DNA of 31,872 nucleotides, taken from positions 1 through 31,872 of the forward strand of contig SGPM01000305.1 of assembly GCA_004802725.1 (NCBI GenBank), written 5' to 3'. The notes under the pieces are model-generated. The model worked only from the letters and a program-made list of their open reading frames with translations. It did not search any database and had not been told where the DNA came from. Position numbers and translations under genes: made by a program. Position 1 is the first letter of the stretch. Each line of letters begins with the position of its first letter. The DNA is from Antrodiella citrinella (lineage: Eukaryota; Basidiomycota; Agaricomycetes; Polyporales; Steccherinaceae). This document shows, in pieces, positions 9,291 through 19,200 of this stretch.

Positions 9291-10435
9291 CGGGGAGGGA
9301 GACATGTTGTATTTTCAGGTCGGGGGAGAAAAAATACCGAGAAACGAATCTAAGATGTGATTATGTTGCGATTATATATTCCTGCCTAGCAGGCAGTGGG
9401 GAAGGAGGCTTCAGAAGCTTGGATGTGTTGTGCTCTGTTGTTGCGCCCGTCGATATCTCGAGACGTTAGGAACAAACAGGGATCATCGTCGGTGACTCGA
9501 ATGCAACTTCTCTGCCATTGTACACCAAGGAGCAGAGGAGCTCGCATTGCCTTCATGTACGAAGAGTTTTCAATATAGATAAATTCTAGAAACCATGACG
9601 CACATGTGTGTTTTGATTAAGTACTTGAGCTCAAGCAGCCTTTTCGTGTATAGAGAGTAGTACAGCTTCATAACGATACTCAGAGCCTCGAACTTGGTTG
9701 CACTGCTCAAGTACTGTTCATGTGCTCAACCATTGACCCGCTGTCAATGCAGTTCTGTGAGATGGAAGTGGCAGCGAATACCGTAACTGTACTTGCCTTG
9801 TGACACCTGCCAGTTAACAGATACAAAGATTAGGTTACACCCATCGCCCCGAACCGGTACCACTTTTCCACACGGCTGAATATAGCATGGTCTCGTCGGA
9901 GGCTCAGATGCAGATATGCCTCGTTCGATCCTGCCATTATCTACGCCAATTTGAGAGGAGATCTAACAGTGATTCATCTTTCAGCTTCACTCGTCAAAAT
10001 ACAATATTGACCGCGCACCTGTACCGTAGAAAAGATATATATTACCACTTGAGAAGCTTGATCACTTCAGCCACTACGGAGTCGATAAGTTAAGAACTTC
10101 GATGTAATCTGTAAGGCAAGGTCATCGAGCTGAGCTGTGGGCGCTGATGGTTTTGTGGTGATCAGCGCACTGCTGCTCTACGTCATCTACCAGTACCCAG
10201 ACTTCAGTCGACTCCTATCACCGACTCCACTCCATGTGTTCGACGGGACACACACATGTTGGAACTGAACGTTGAACGGCGATGTTGACAACAGGCGGAA
10301 AGAAACGGGACGTTCGGCGCGATAGAATTACAATGAAACCTTTCAGGAGTCTATCCTATCGTAGCTTCTACATATCACAATGTATCAGTGTGTGCGAATG
10401 GTCTGCGAGAGATTGTCGCTTACCTTTCTCAAGAT
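9291..10435. other. Intergenic, 1.1 kb, nothing recognised
   Basis: No exon chain with plausible splice sites, no RNA gene and no repeat ends were seen on either strand. Short open frames at 9396-9578 and 9887-10093 look random. The stretch may hold the upstream region of the decayed membrane-protein gene on its left and the 3' side of the hydrolase relic on its right. Confidence 0.45.
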
Positions 10436-11321
10436 TCACAACTGAGTATCCAAGAACTCTTCTACCAGCTTGTTGTACCTATCTCGCACTTCCCACATTG
10501 GGAGGTGACTCGTGTTCTCCAACGTCACCCATTTCACCCGGGGTATGTACCGGAAGAAAGGGGCGACTACGAAATCCTGCGAGATGTCCTGAGTTCCGTT
10601 AATGACGAAGGTCGGTTGACGGATGAGATGGAGTTTATCCGTAATGTCCCAGTCATTCAGTTCGCCGGCGAACCTAGGGTGACAGGTCAGAGGGTTGTCG
10701 AGTGGACGGTGTGCATAATGAACTTACATGGCACCGAACATAAGGTCGAGTATGTATACGTATTCCTCAGGGAGCGGACGAACCAAACATCCGCGCTTCT
10801 CACGACCTTGCTCAAGGCTGAGCCAGAGACCTTGGAATCCTTCATGCCAACAGCTATAGCATCCTGGATATCCTGAGGGAATGCCTTCGCCAGCGGAGCA
10901 TTTGATTCGCGCCACGATGCGTCTCAGCCCAGAGGGCTGACGTCTGATCACGAGCTCAGCTGCCATCATGCCTCCCCAGGAATGCCCGACCAGGTCGTAG
11001 TTGCTAATGATCTCGAAGTGATGGAGGAGGTTCTCCAACTCGTCAAGGAAAACGTCAATCGTCCAGAAGGATGCGGGCTTGTCGGGGAGGTGTGTGGACC
11101 GAGAGTTCCCGATCTGGTCGTAGAATACGACAGGACGAGAAGAGGATAGGTCGCTGATGGGTAATAGGTAGTCATGAGCTAAGTCAGAACCACCGTGAAG
11201 AGCCACGAGTGGGGTCTTCGTGCGGTCTTTGATGTCTCTGAAGACGCTAGAACGTCTGGTATGTTTCACCGTCGTGAGGAAACGGGATAGTGCCTTCAAG
11301 CGTTGGAGACCACGGTGCCAT
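10436..11321 (-). pseudogene. Proline iminopeptidase-like alpha/beta hydrolase (S33), frameshifted
   Basis: Minus strand. Intact members remove N-terminal residues, classically proline, from peptides. The start ATG is at 11319-11321 (MAPWSPTLEGTIPF). Then come LVALHGG, HDYLLPISDL, VVFYDQIGN, SFWTIDVFLDELENLL and the nucleophile motif VGHSWGGMMAAE. A 54-nt intron (10674-10727) leads to the last exon 10436-10673, with GELNDWDITDKLHL, INGTQD (acid) and TSHLPMWE (histidine), so the triad is present. Three frame breaks spoil the gene: TAG at 11247-11249 in QTF-SVFRDIKD, explained by loss of two bases; a shift near 10905, after which PLAKAFPQDIQDAI reads in another frame; and a shift back near 10785 before RGCLVRPLPEE. 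The usual HGGPG motif is HGGSD here, which would damage the oxyanion region. Sequencing error could explain one break but hardly three plus the motif change. A TATA-like ATATAAAT lies about 95 bp upstream of the ATG. Confidence 0.7.
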
Positions 11322-11689
11322 TGTCAGCTCGACTGAAGGCTGGATTTTGAGGCGACGAAGGATGATTGCCAATGCCACGGCGGATTTGACCAGTAGATCG
11401 ACCACGACGGCATTGGATTTATATGCTGTGAGCGTGCGCCTCTGTCGTTCTGACCATGAGTATGGAGAGCCAGCCAGCAATCTAGGGGAAGTACGTACAT
11501 GTCCGAGTCTGCTTCTGCTTCTGAAACAGTGGTTTGGGCGGGACGCTTGACTGTTCAACTTACGTTCATGATGACTTCGGACTTTCATAACGCTGCATAG
11601 TGCGCTAGGTGAGTCAAAATCCTTTGGTGTCGCCTTTTCGAGGAGACCTAGATGCGTGCTTCTCCTGAGCAGATGATTCTACATGAAAC

Positions 11690-12000
11690 AGTCAGACTCG
11701 TACGGTATGCCCGAGACACGTCAGACTCACCTCTTCCTCTACCCCAGCAACTTCTAGATCTTGACGGACAAATCCAGTATGCACCTGAAATCCATGAGAC
11801 ATGGTAGGCGACTTTGGTCATCATCGCAAGTTCCCGCGACAACATAGAAATAGGTAGCAGTTCCTGTCCTGTGATGATCATGACCTTGTGCTGCGCACGC
11901 ACCCAGTCTCGCACTTGTCAGAGCCGCATCAGTGTGTGCTGAACCCTGGAAGTATTTAGCCAAACGGCATGTAGAGTCAGACGGCTCACACTTCAACGGG
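11690..12000 (-). pseudogene. Possible class 3 lipase relic
   Basis: On the minus strand, weak matches to fungal class 3 (GX-type) lipases appear in the right order but in different frames. They are a PGF-like start, DWVRAQHKVMIITG (compare the strand before the HQGTD motif), RTGTATYF, and SHGFQVHTGFVRQDL (compare the VHxGF motif that follows the lid). A GTGAGT donor comes after GVEEE and an acceptor near 11693. The GHSLGGA nucleophile motif was not found; a region near 11340-11420 reading SAVALAIILRRL could be a remnant of the helix after it. Confidence is low. The alternative is non-coding 3' flank of the neighbouring SNX3 gene. Confidence 0.3.
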
Positions 12001-12192
12001 AGTGAGAAAACAGATGTAGGATTAGACTACATACAGGATCAAGAAAAGAAAAGCGAGGTAACTATGTAAAACAAAGAGCGTGAACGATGACAGATGCTGC
12101 CTGGGCCAAATGATGAAAATCGAGATGAAGGCATGGGATTGACAGAAGAAAGTTGTACATGAACCAAGGTATGAATCACCTTTGAGAATGTC

Positions 12193-13000
12193 TCATGCCC
12201 ATTGCGCCTTGTCCCAAGCGGGATCTTGGAGGAAAGCGCAGAGGACTTTACTGCCGGTCTTTCGAGGAATTCAGCACACGTATGAGCCGAGCCTCGTAAG
12301 TGACTCACCTGCAGGAGTGGATGGCCGGCGACAATCGTCAAGAACCTCTCCAGGCCCTCCCTACGGCCCTCGATCACTTCATCTGAGAATCGGTTGGTGA
12401 AGACCTTGCCAGGGAGCGGAGGGATGTTGACGCGCGTGGATTCGCGTTCCAGGATATCACGGAATGCTTCAAAATCGGAATAGCGTCGTCGGACGAGCGA
12501 GTGGCGAAGTTTGAATGCAGGGATGTTCGTCTAAGAAAGGCGGTACGCGGATACGTGAAGTAGGATAGATAAGGGGTACAGCGTTCAGCACGCGGAAGGG
12601 GCGAGTATAGACGAGCGCACCTTGCACACGATCTCATAATCTGTGTACATCTTCCTGCCAAAACCTGTGTGAGGTTCCAATAATCAGTTATCTGCGTCGT
12701 GTGCCCTCCCCCCACCTCTCGGTCCCTCTTCGCCTTGACCGGCCCAAATGCACCACGGTAAGAGACAAGGACTGACCGTGTGTCTGGGGGTTGCGCACTT
12801 CGATCTCCAAGGCACTTTCTGGGGCGCTGTACATCTCCTCAATCTACAAAATGCATTCAAAAAAGAGCAACCTGTTGGCGTTTACGGATCTTGGAAACGG
12901 GCAGATGGGGAGGGTGGAAGATGCTTACAGTTTGCTCGCGACCTGTGAGGCGGGGCTCGTCGAAGACGCTGCTGCGTGCGAAGGGCGAAACGGTCGTCAT
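12193..13000 (-). CDS. SNX3: Sorting nexin 3 (Grd19), PX domain
   Basis: Minus-strand exons 12929-13000, 12777-12843, 12621-12664, 12309-12530 and 12193-12258; introns 85, 112, 90 and 50 nt, all in phase. The product is 156 aa, matching the ~160 aa of SNX3/Grd19p. It is almost entirely one PX domain (about residues 38-155). It has [11 protein letters not shown] at the domain start, then [17 protein letters not shown], the phosphoinositide-binding [14 protein letters not shown], the proline-rich loop [26 protein letters not shown] and the tail [20 protein letters not shown]. The family binds PI3P on early endosomes and works with retromer in recycling of cargo to the Golgi. The start at 12998-13000 gives a short N-terminal leader typical of fungal members. 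There are no breaks; base composition resembles the other housekeeping genes. This identification is secure. Confidence 0.95.
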
Positions 13001-13448
13001 TGTCGTCTGCAGCGATGGCGAGAAGGGGTGATCACTGTGGTCGGTAGTTGAGGGCGGGGTCACGCAGGGTAACTCAGATGCTGTGGTCTCCCGTCACGGT
13101 CATGACACAGTAACGCGTAACGTAACGCGTTGTGGCGGCAGCAACGACAGCAGAAAATTATAAGCTCTTGTGTCCATTGTATTGTCAGAACTACTATTCA
13201 CAGAATGGTATCTTGAGGGAAATATTCTCTACAGCTGACAAGTAATTGTCCGCCACAACGTGCTGATACTGCGGCCAATTAAGTGTCCTCCTCCTCTGAC
13301 AGGGCTCGGCATCCGGCGAACAGAATTTGAACTCATTCGCATTGTGGGTGCTGCACTTGTGGCGCGCATGGAAACTTTTCTGCAACGAGAAGAACGAGTA
13401 GACATTAGTTAGATGCCGCAGCTGTTCGTTGTAACGCACCTACTACCA
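13001..13448. other. SNX3 upstream region
   Basis: Intergenic, between the SNX3 start and the 3' end of the next minus-strand gene. It holds the paired ACGCGT sites listed separately and no visible exon. Confidence 0.5.
13113..13130. promoter_or_regulatory. Two ACGCGT (MCB-like) boxes
   Basis: ACGCGT occurs at 13113-13118 and 13125-13130, within the near-symmetrical run TAACGCGTAACGTAACGCGT. The pair lies 113-130 bp upstream of the SNX3 start codon. In fungi ACGCGT is the MluI cell-cycle box bound by MBF (Mbp1/Swi6). Two close copies are more than chance would suggest, but function here is inferred. Confidence 0.35.
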
Positions 13449-14232
13449 CTAGAAGGCGTAGGCATGGGCATGGTAAGGTTTTTGCTGTGCTATCGACAAG
13501 ACCGTCAGGACGTACCAGCATAGGTTGTTGCGGAAACGAGACATGAATCACGTACGTTGTTGGGAAGGCCGTGTAGTTTGTGATACTCTTCGATAGCATC
13601 AACTGTAGGAGCTCCGACACCTTGCCGGAAGTACTGATCCATGTACCATGTGGCCTTGTGGGTCTGAAGCTCGCTTATGATCTCTTTATGAACTGGAAAA
13701 GTTCACCCTTTTTTTCGCTCGCTCCATCCCTCAGGCTCTGGGTCGTCCTCGTCTTCCGGTGGCTGAACGCGATACATCACCAGATATTCCAAAATGAGAT
13801 TGTTATACTGCCATCCCCGAAAGTGCCAGGGATAGCAACCCGTCGGCGGCGCGGAAATGATTGCGACCAACGTCTCAATGCAAGTGTAATATTTGGGAAC
13901 AAGTACGCCCGCGTTCAGCACGTCATAAGGAGGGATGACATTCATCGATTGGAAACGCTCGGTGGAGCGCACGTCCAGTCCAAATTGCGATTGTAGCGAG
14001 AGGAAGATATACTGTGGAACGGGATGTATGAGGCCAGGATCTTCATCGAATATAGGGGTATACTCTAGACGGATGCCTCTTGGAAATGGAGTGGTTCCAA
14101 GCCACGGCCCAGGAAACCATTCGGTGTATGTCTGCGAGAATGTGGCAATGGGTTTGTATGGAAGGTGTTGCTGTATAGCGGAGAAGGCGGCGTCGATCAC
14201 GGTACGCGCGAAAATCGTGCATATGTCTCAGT
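13449..14232 (-). CDS. Unknown protein, 5' end unclear, in-frame stop or extra intron
   Basis: I do not recognise this product. On the minus strand a long exon runs from about 14232 to 13556, then after a 71-nt intron (13485-13555) a last exon 13449-13484 ends KPYHAHAYAF and TAG. The body reads VIDAAFSAIQQHLPY, ATFSQTYTEWFPGPW, GIRLEYTPIFDEDPG, then CYPWHFRGWQYNNL. It turns acidic (PPEDEDDPEPEG), with a TGA at 13703-13705. The same frame stays open after the TGA for 49 codons, including EIISELQTHKATWYMDQYF. Either the TGA is a disabling mutation, or a 117-nt in-phase intron (GTGATG after EYL to TTCAG before THKATWY) removes it. I see no start codon with a clean upstream exon. The 5' side meets the end of the duplicated RD-rich segment at ~14265, so the gene may be cut there. 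Confidence 0.45.
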
Positions 14233-14264
14233 CTGCTACAGAACAACTATGTGCAGATATAGCT

Positions 14265-15518
14265 TGTGGCAGTTTGATCACCTTCGCGGTCTCGGAGGTC
14301 TATCGTCCCTATACCTCGGCCGTCCATACGGCAGGGGCAACCTCGGCGGAGGCAGTCTAGAATCATGGTATCTCCCATACCCAATCCTATCGTCCACGAT
14401 TTCTCGTTCCCCATTCCTATCGTAGTTTCCACGCGTAGACGGCGGAGGCGTGCGCATGCGAGTCCGCGGTGTCAGATGATAATCAGACCAAGTAAAAGGG
14501 GCGTCCGAGGGAGGCAGTGATGGCGTGTAGTAGCCAGGTGCGCCTACGGACCCCCTCGTTGCACTAGTGGGGTACCGGTCGTCACGAGCACGTTTGAATG
14601 GGGAAAGGCATCTGTCGTCTACACCTGGACGACGCGCTGAAGGTACTGGCGAGCGACTGCGAGGTCGGCCGTGTGAACAGTACGGAGGTGGCGGCGGGGG
14701 AGATCGTCTATCATAGTCTCGCCCATACGACGGTCGATCACGGTCTCTGTCACGATCGTCAGCAACAAAAGCAGCAGCAGAATACCCGTCCGTCAATCGC
14801 GATCTCAAAGGACGATTTTCATAACTTGACCTCGCCGTGGGAACAGATTTCGGGGGAGGAGGTGCATCTAGAGTTCCGCCGTACGACACCCTGCGATCCC
14901 GCTCTTCGCGTGTCTCCCGTGTAGGTGCGGTACCTCTAGCCTGGACAGCGTCGCGATCCACGAACCTGCCATCGTCCCAATCTCGAGGAGGTCCATATAT
15001 GTCCCTGTCACGATCGCATAACTCAGAGCCACGTCTGTCCCGATCTTCCCTGCCGTGTCCGCCTCGTTTATCGTCGTACCCACCTCCATACGCGTCATCC
15101 CAGTGTCGGCGTGCACTTTTGCGGTCCCATGATGCGGAGCCACGTCTGTCCCCATCTTCTCTCTGCCTCGTTCGTCGTCGCGCCAGTCTCGAGTATACTC
15201 ACCTCCGCGGCGTACGTTGCCACCAGAATATAGATACCGGGGTCTGTCGTAGAGCCCAGGATTGAAATCGCGTCGAGAGCGAGACATAGCGGTGGTCCCA
15301 CGAGACTTAAATGACCGATCTTCTGATGAACGAGCTGAAGCACTGTTCTCGGTGTAGTTGCCTCTCGGAGACCTCGAATTGACGCGTTCACGGCATGAAG
15401 ATCAGCGCAGTCGATCGTCGGTAGTCTCCCCTAGGCAGACCAACTATTGACCGAGAGACGAGTCGCGGGTCACTTAGTAGATCGTCGGTGACCGAACGTC
15501 CACGTTCTTCCGCAGTGT
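14265..15518 (-). pseudogene. Diverged copy of the 3' part of the RD-rich gene
   Basis: This 1.25-kb segment is a direct-repeat copy of about 16250-17505, on the same strand and about 2 kb away. Pairs of matching peptides run in the same order: SRRDFNPGLYDR against SRRDFKPGFYDR, EYTRDWRDDERG against PYTRDWRDDERG, YENRPLRSRLTDGYSAAA against YENRPLSSRLTDGYPAAA, SARRPGVDD in both, and GYGRY near both ends. The copy has shifts between frames, a stop where the parent has an open frame, and its own terminal codon changed from TGA to CGA with a new stop two codons later. An extra 67 bp at about 15413-15479 is absent from the parent. It cannot make the parental product. Its upstream edge runs straight into a kinase relic. 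Confidence 0.8.
15413..15489. repeat. 67-bp insertion flanked by 10-bp direct repeats
   Basis: Compared with the parental gene near 17460, the copy carries extra sequence bounded by GATCGTCGGT at 15413-15422 and again at 15480-15489. It could be the footprint of a small insertion with target duplication, or a slippage duplication. Confidence 0.4.
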
Positions 15519-15830
15519 TCAGCCAAGGCAACGCTTGGACGACGTCCTTCGCGGTCAACGTCTTCAGCGGATCGTAGACAGACATTCCGATATACACCTG
15601 TTCAAAATCAGACCTCTCGGCTTCTGTGAGGTACCCAGCAGGTACTTTCACTTTCGCCACCGGGCCTTCCGTCCTTGAATGTGTCGTCTAGGTGGACTGG
15701 ATGGTATCCGCCTGGACGATATCTGTTCGTATCTTCCAGATCAGGGCGTTGTTGGTAGATCTGCTCGAGAGCTGAGTCCTCAGATATCGGAGTTCGACGT
15801 TATGCTGCGGAAAGGTGGAGAGGGAGAGAC
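15500..15830 (-). pseudogene. SRPK-like protein kinase relic, catalytic core lost
   Basis: On the minus strand an open frame contains RYRPGGYHPVHLDDTFKDGR, which is the N-terminal lead-in of fungal SRPK-type serine kinases (usually followed by the Gly-rich loop). Within 30 residues it jumps to FEQVYIGMSVYDPLKTLTAK and DVVQALPWLN, which fits the end of the kinase C-lobe (compare LxxMLxxDPxxRxTAxExLxHPW). The ~300 residues between, with VAIK, HRD and DFG motifs, are missing. The frame then runs into the AEERGR region shared with the RD-rich gene. It is therefore an internally deleted kinase joined to a duplicated low-complexity tail. No start codon is evident. Family assignment rests on the two motifs. 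Confidence 0.55.
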
Positions 15831-16256
15831 TCGGAAAGGATGAATTTGAGTTTGAGTGGTCAACTTACGTAAGCCGCGCGACCAGAATCGTCTAAATCGT
15901 CCAGGAAGTCGACGCACACATTTTAGGCTAACTAGCATCCTGCTCAGAGGTAAGAATACGGTACTAGTAGGATGGAATGTCGATAATCTTTTGAAGTCGA
16001 TTCCAAGTCACAGTACGCTCAGGGTCGACGGACAGTGCGCATGTCTCAGATCATCGTTGACTATGTACAGATGACATATCTACAAACCAAGACTGCAACG
16101 CCAACAATATATCGCAAAACCGTACATGGTATCTGTCATTTCGATAATAGATTGCATATGCATACACAACATGGAGCTGCCGGAAAAGGACGTCAACATC
16201 CAATACCCCCAAACCAAGAAGCCAAACGTGAATACAACTCACCAGCAAGATTTCCT
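15831..16256. other. Intergenic, no gene seen
   Basis: Between the kinase relic and the 3' end of the RD-rich gene. A short minus-strand reading VCVDFLDDLDDSG near 15880-15925, followed by a GTAAGT donor, might be another scrap of the kinase, but the order would be wrong. Nothing else is visible. Confidence 0.4.
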
Positions 16257-19200
16257 TCACGGTCTCGGAGGCGGATACCGCCTATCATCCCTATACCCCG
16301 GCCGTCCATACGGCGGGGGCGACCTCGGCGGAGGCAGCCTACCATCGTACCTCCCATACCCAATCCCATCGTCCACAAACTCGCGTTCCCTATCCCTATC
16401 CGCATCGTAGTACGCACCCGCAGACACCGGTGGCGTACGCATGCGTGCCGCCAGATGATAATCAGGCGCAGCGGGAGGGGCGTCCGGGGGAGGCGGTGGT
16501 GGTGTGTAGTAGCCAGGTGTGCCTGCGGCCCCACTCGCTGCACTAGGGGGATACCCATCGTCTCGAGCGCGCTTGAGTGGTGGCGGACGCATGTCGTCTA
16601 CGCCTGGACGACGCGCTGAAGGTGGTGGCGAGGGACTGCGAGGTCGGACGCGTGAATACGGGCCGCCTGGCGCATCTGCGTCCAGAGGCAAAGGTGGAGG
16701 CGGGTACCGCCTATCGTAGTCTCGCCCGTACGGCGGACGATCACGGTCCCTGTCACGATCGTCAGCAATAGAAGCAGCAGCGGGATACCCGTCCGTCAAA
16801 CGAGAGCTCAAAGGTCGATTCTCATAAGTCGACCTCGTCGTGGAAGCAGAGTTCGGTGGTGGAGGCGCATCTGAAGTTCCACCGTACGACACCCTGCGGT
16901 CCCGTTCTTCACGTGTCTCCCATGTAGGCGCGCCGCCACCGGGGACAGCGTCGCGTTCCACGAACCTGCCATCGCCCCGATCTCGAGGGGGGCCATCTCT
17001 GTCTCTGTCGCGGTCCCACGAACTACGTCTGTCCCAATCGTCTCCGCCGTACCCGCCTCGTTCGTCGTCGCGCCAGTCTCGAGTATACGGAGCACCTCCA
17101 TGCGCGTCAGCCGGGTGTCGGCGTGCATTGTCACCCGAATATGGAACCCAGGGTCTGTCCCGGTTAAAGGGCGGCGGAGAGGGTCGTCTGTAGGAGGCCG
17201 GAGGGGGAGGTACACGATCAGTAGCACTTCCTGGGAACCGAGAGGGCGCATCCACATCCATTACATTAGCACTATCAGGCCGTCTGTCTCTGTCGTAAAA
17301 CCCAGGCTTGAAGTCGCGTCGAGAGGGAGACACAGTAGTCCCACGAGGCTTGAATGTCCTGTCTTCTGATACACGAGCTGGAGCATTATTCCCGGGGTAA
17401 TTGCCTCTCGCAGGCCCCGAATTCACGCGTTCACGCTCTGGGACGGGGCCTGAAGATTGTCGCAGTCGATCATTGTTAACGGGACGTCCACGTTCTTCTG
17501 CAGCGACGGCCGGAGAAGCCGCCGCTGGACGAGGTGGCTCTGTGGACGAAGTGTTGGTCGTCGCAGAGACATTAGCACGGGCGTCTGTAGGTCGAGCAGC
17601 GGTATCAGGAACAGAAGAAGATGGCGGCCGGACATCAGATGTAGTCGCTGCAGTGGGAGCTGTACCAACGGGTCTGGGTGTATCTCTAGGTGTAGGAGGA
17701 GCAGACATCACGGCAGAGCGTTCCTCTGGGGCACCAGTAGAGCGCACTTGCCTTTCTCCAGGTCGAGTAAATGTAGCAGAAGAAGGCTCAGGTCCACCAC
17801 CAATCCTATCCCGTAGTGAAGGTTGCCGTACTGGTGGTCTGCTGATACGATCCCCCAGCGATGGTGGAGGCCCAGCACGGGAATCACGGGCCCGGTCGTC
17901 AGTAGGACGTCCCGTGGGTGGAGGTGCAAGATCGCGGTCTCTGTCAGCCAAAGAAGCTCCATCCTGAGAGGGGGCTAGATGGGCCGCACCTCGTGCGGTG
18001 TCCTGCAAAGCTACTGGTCTCGTCCTTTCACGTTCTGCAGGCAAGTTCATTGGGACAACAACAGGAGAGAGCCCCGGAGGACGATGATCATCAGTTGTCG
18101 TAGAAGGAGGCCCTGTGCGTGGTGGAAGAGGCCTTCTGTCATCCACAGGCCTTGGGGGTGGTGGGCGTCTGTCATCTGCAGGTCCCGGTCTTCCACCAAA
18201 GGGTGGAACATGAGTGGACACAGGCGAGGAAGGTCGTGGAGAACCAGGTCGTCTGTCATCGGGAGTGGGTCTTACCTGCCCATTGCCTGGGGTTGAGTCG
18301 GGAGGAAGACGTCTATCACGATCGTCATCAGCGAGTCTCATAGTACGGTCAACACCGGCAGAAGGAGGGGGAATGCGACGATCATCCGGTTTCATAGACC
18401 GGTCACGATCACCTAGAGGGGGAGGTGGCCCGCGTCTATCGTCTGGTGGCCCAATTGGTCTACGATCAAGTGGCGGCGGTGGAGGTCGACGATCATCATA
18501 GCGACCAAAAGATCTCTCTTCAGTAAGAGGTCGAGGAGGTTGAGAATCTGGAGGAACTGAACGCTCGCGATCTCTAGCACCAGGAAGATTGGCAGAGGTC
18601 CCGAGTGGCGCCACAGTTGGGTCGGTCACAGACGACTTGGAGTCATTCCGCCTCAGGCTATTGTCTGTGTTCTGATACCGAGGGGGAAAGCGACGATCTC
18701 TGTCGAAATCACGAGGAGGATAGCGATTATCAAGTCTGTCATCCCGGTCCCTAGGGCGATAGCGGTCCCAGTTGGGACCTCCCTCTTTACGCTCTGGCTC
18801 TCGATCACGTCTGTCTCTCGCATCAGCATAGCGACCACGGTTGTTATCAAGTTCCCGACGAGGGTCTGGTGAACCAGGACGACGATCCCTGAGACCTAGT
18901 GATGGTTTGACGTCTTCCTGAGTGGTATTTCCGTAACGGCCATTGAACAACGAGTCACGGTCTCTGCCAGACCGCGGGTCGTCTTTGCTGTCGTACGCAG
19001 AACCCTTTGGGGGAAGCGAATTGCCAATACCACCAGGAGCAGGTTCACTAGCGGTGTTCTTGTCAGAGCGCCCATTGTTGTGGTAGTCTCGTCGTGGTGG
19101 AGCAGCGAGCCCAGGCGGACCAGAGTGATCAACATCCATAGCCTTCTCCTCAAATCGCTGAGAACCAGGACCATGTGCACCCGACGCATTCTAAAAGGAG

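Noticed and set aside
10388..10876. 162-codon plus-strand open frame opposite the hydrolase relic
   Set aside because: The minus strand carries clear S33 hydrolase motifs with the triad; the plus frame is its shadow.
13703..13705. TGA as a selenocysteine codon
   Set aside because: Selenoproteins are absent from most fungi, no SECIS-like hairpin was noticed, and an intron or nonsense mutation explains it more simply.
14265..15518. RD-rich copy as an independent functional gene
   Set aside because: Matching peptides switch frame several times, stops occur, and the insertion at 15413 disrupts colinearity with the parent.
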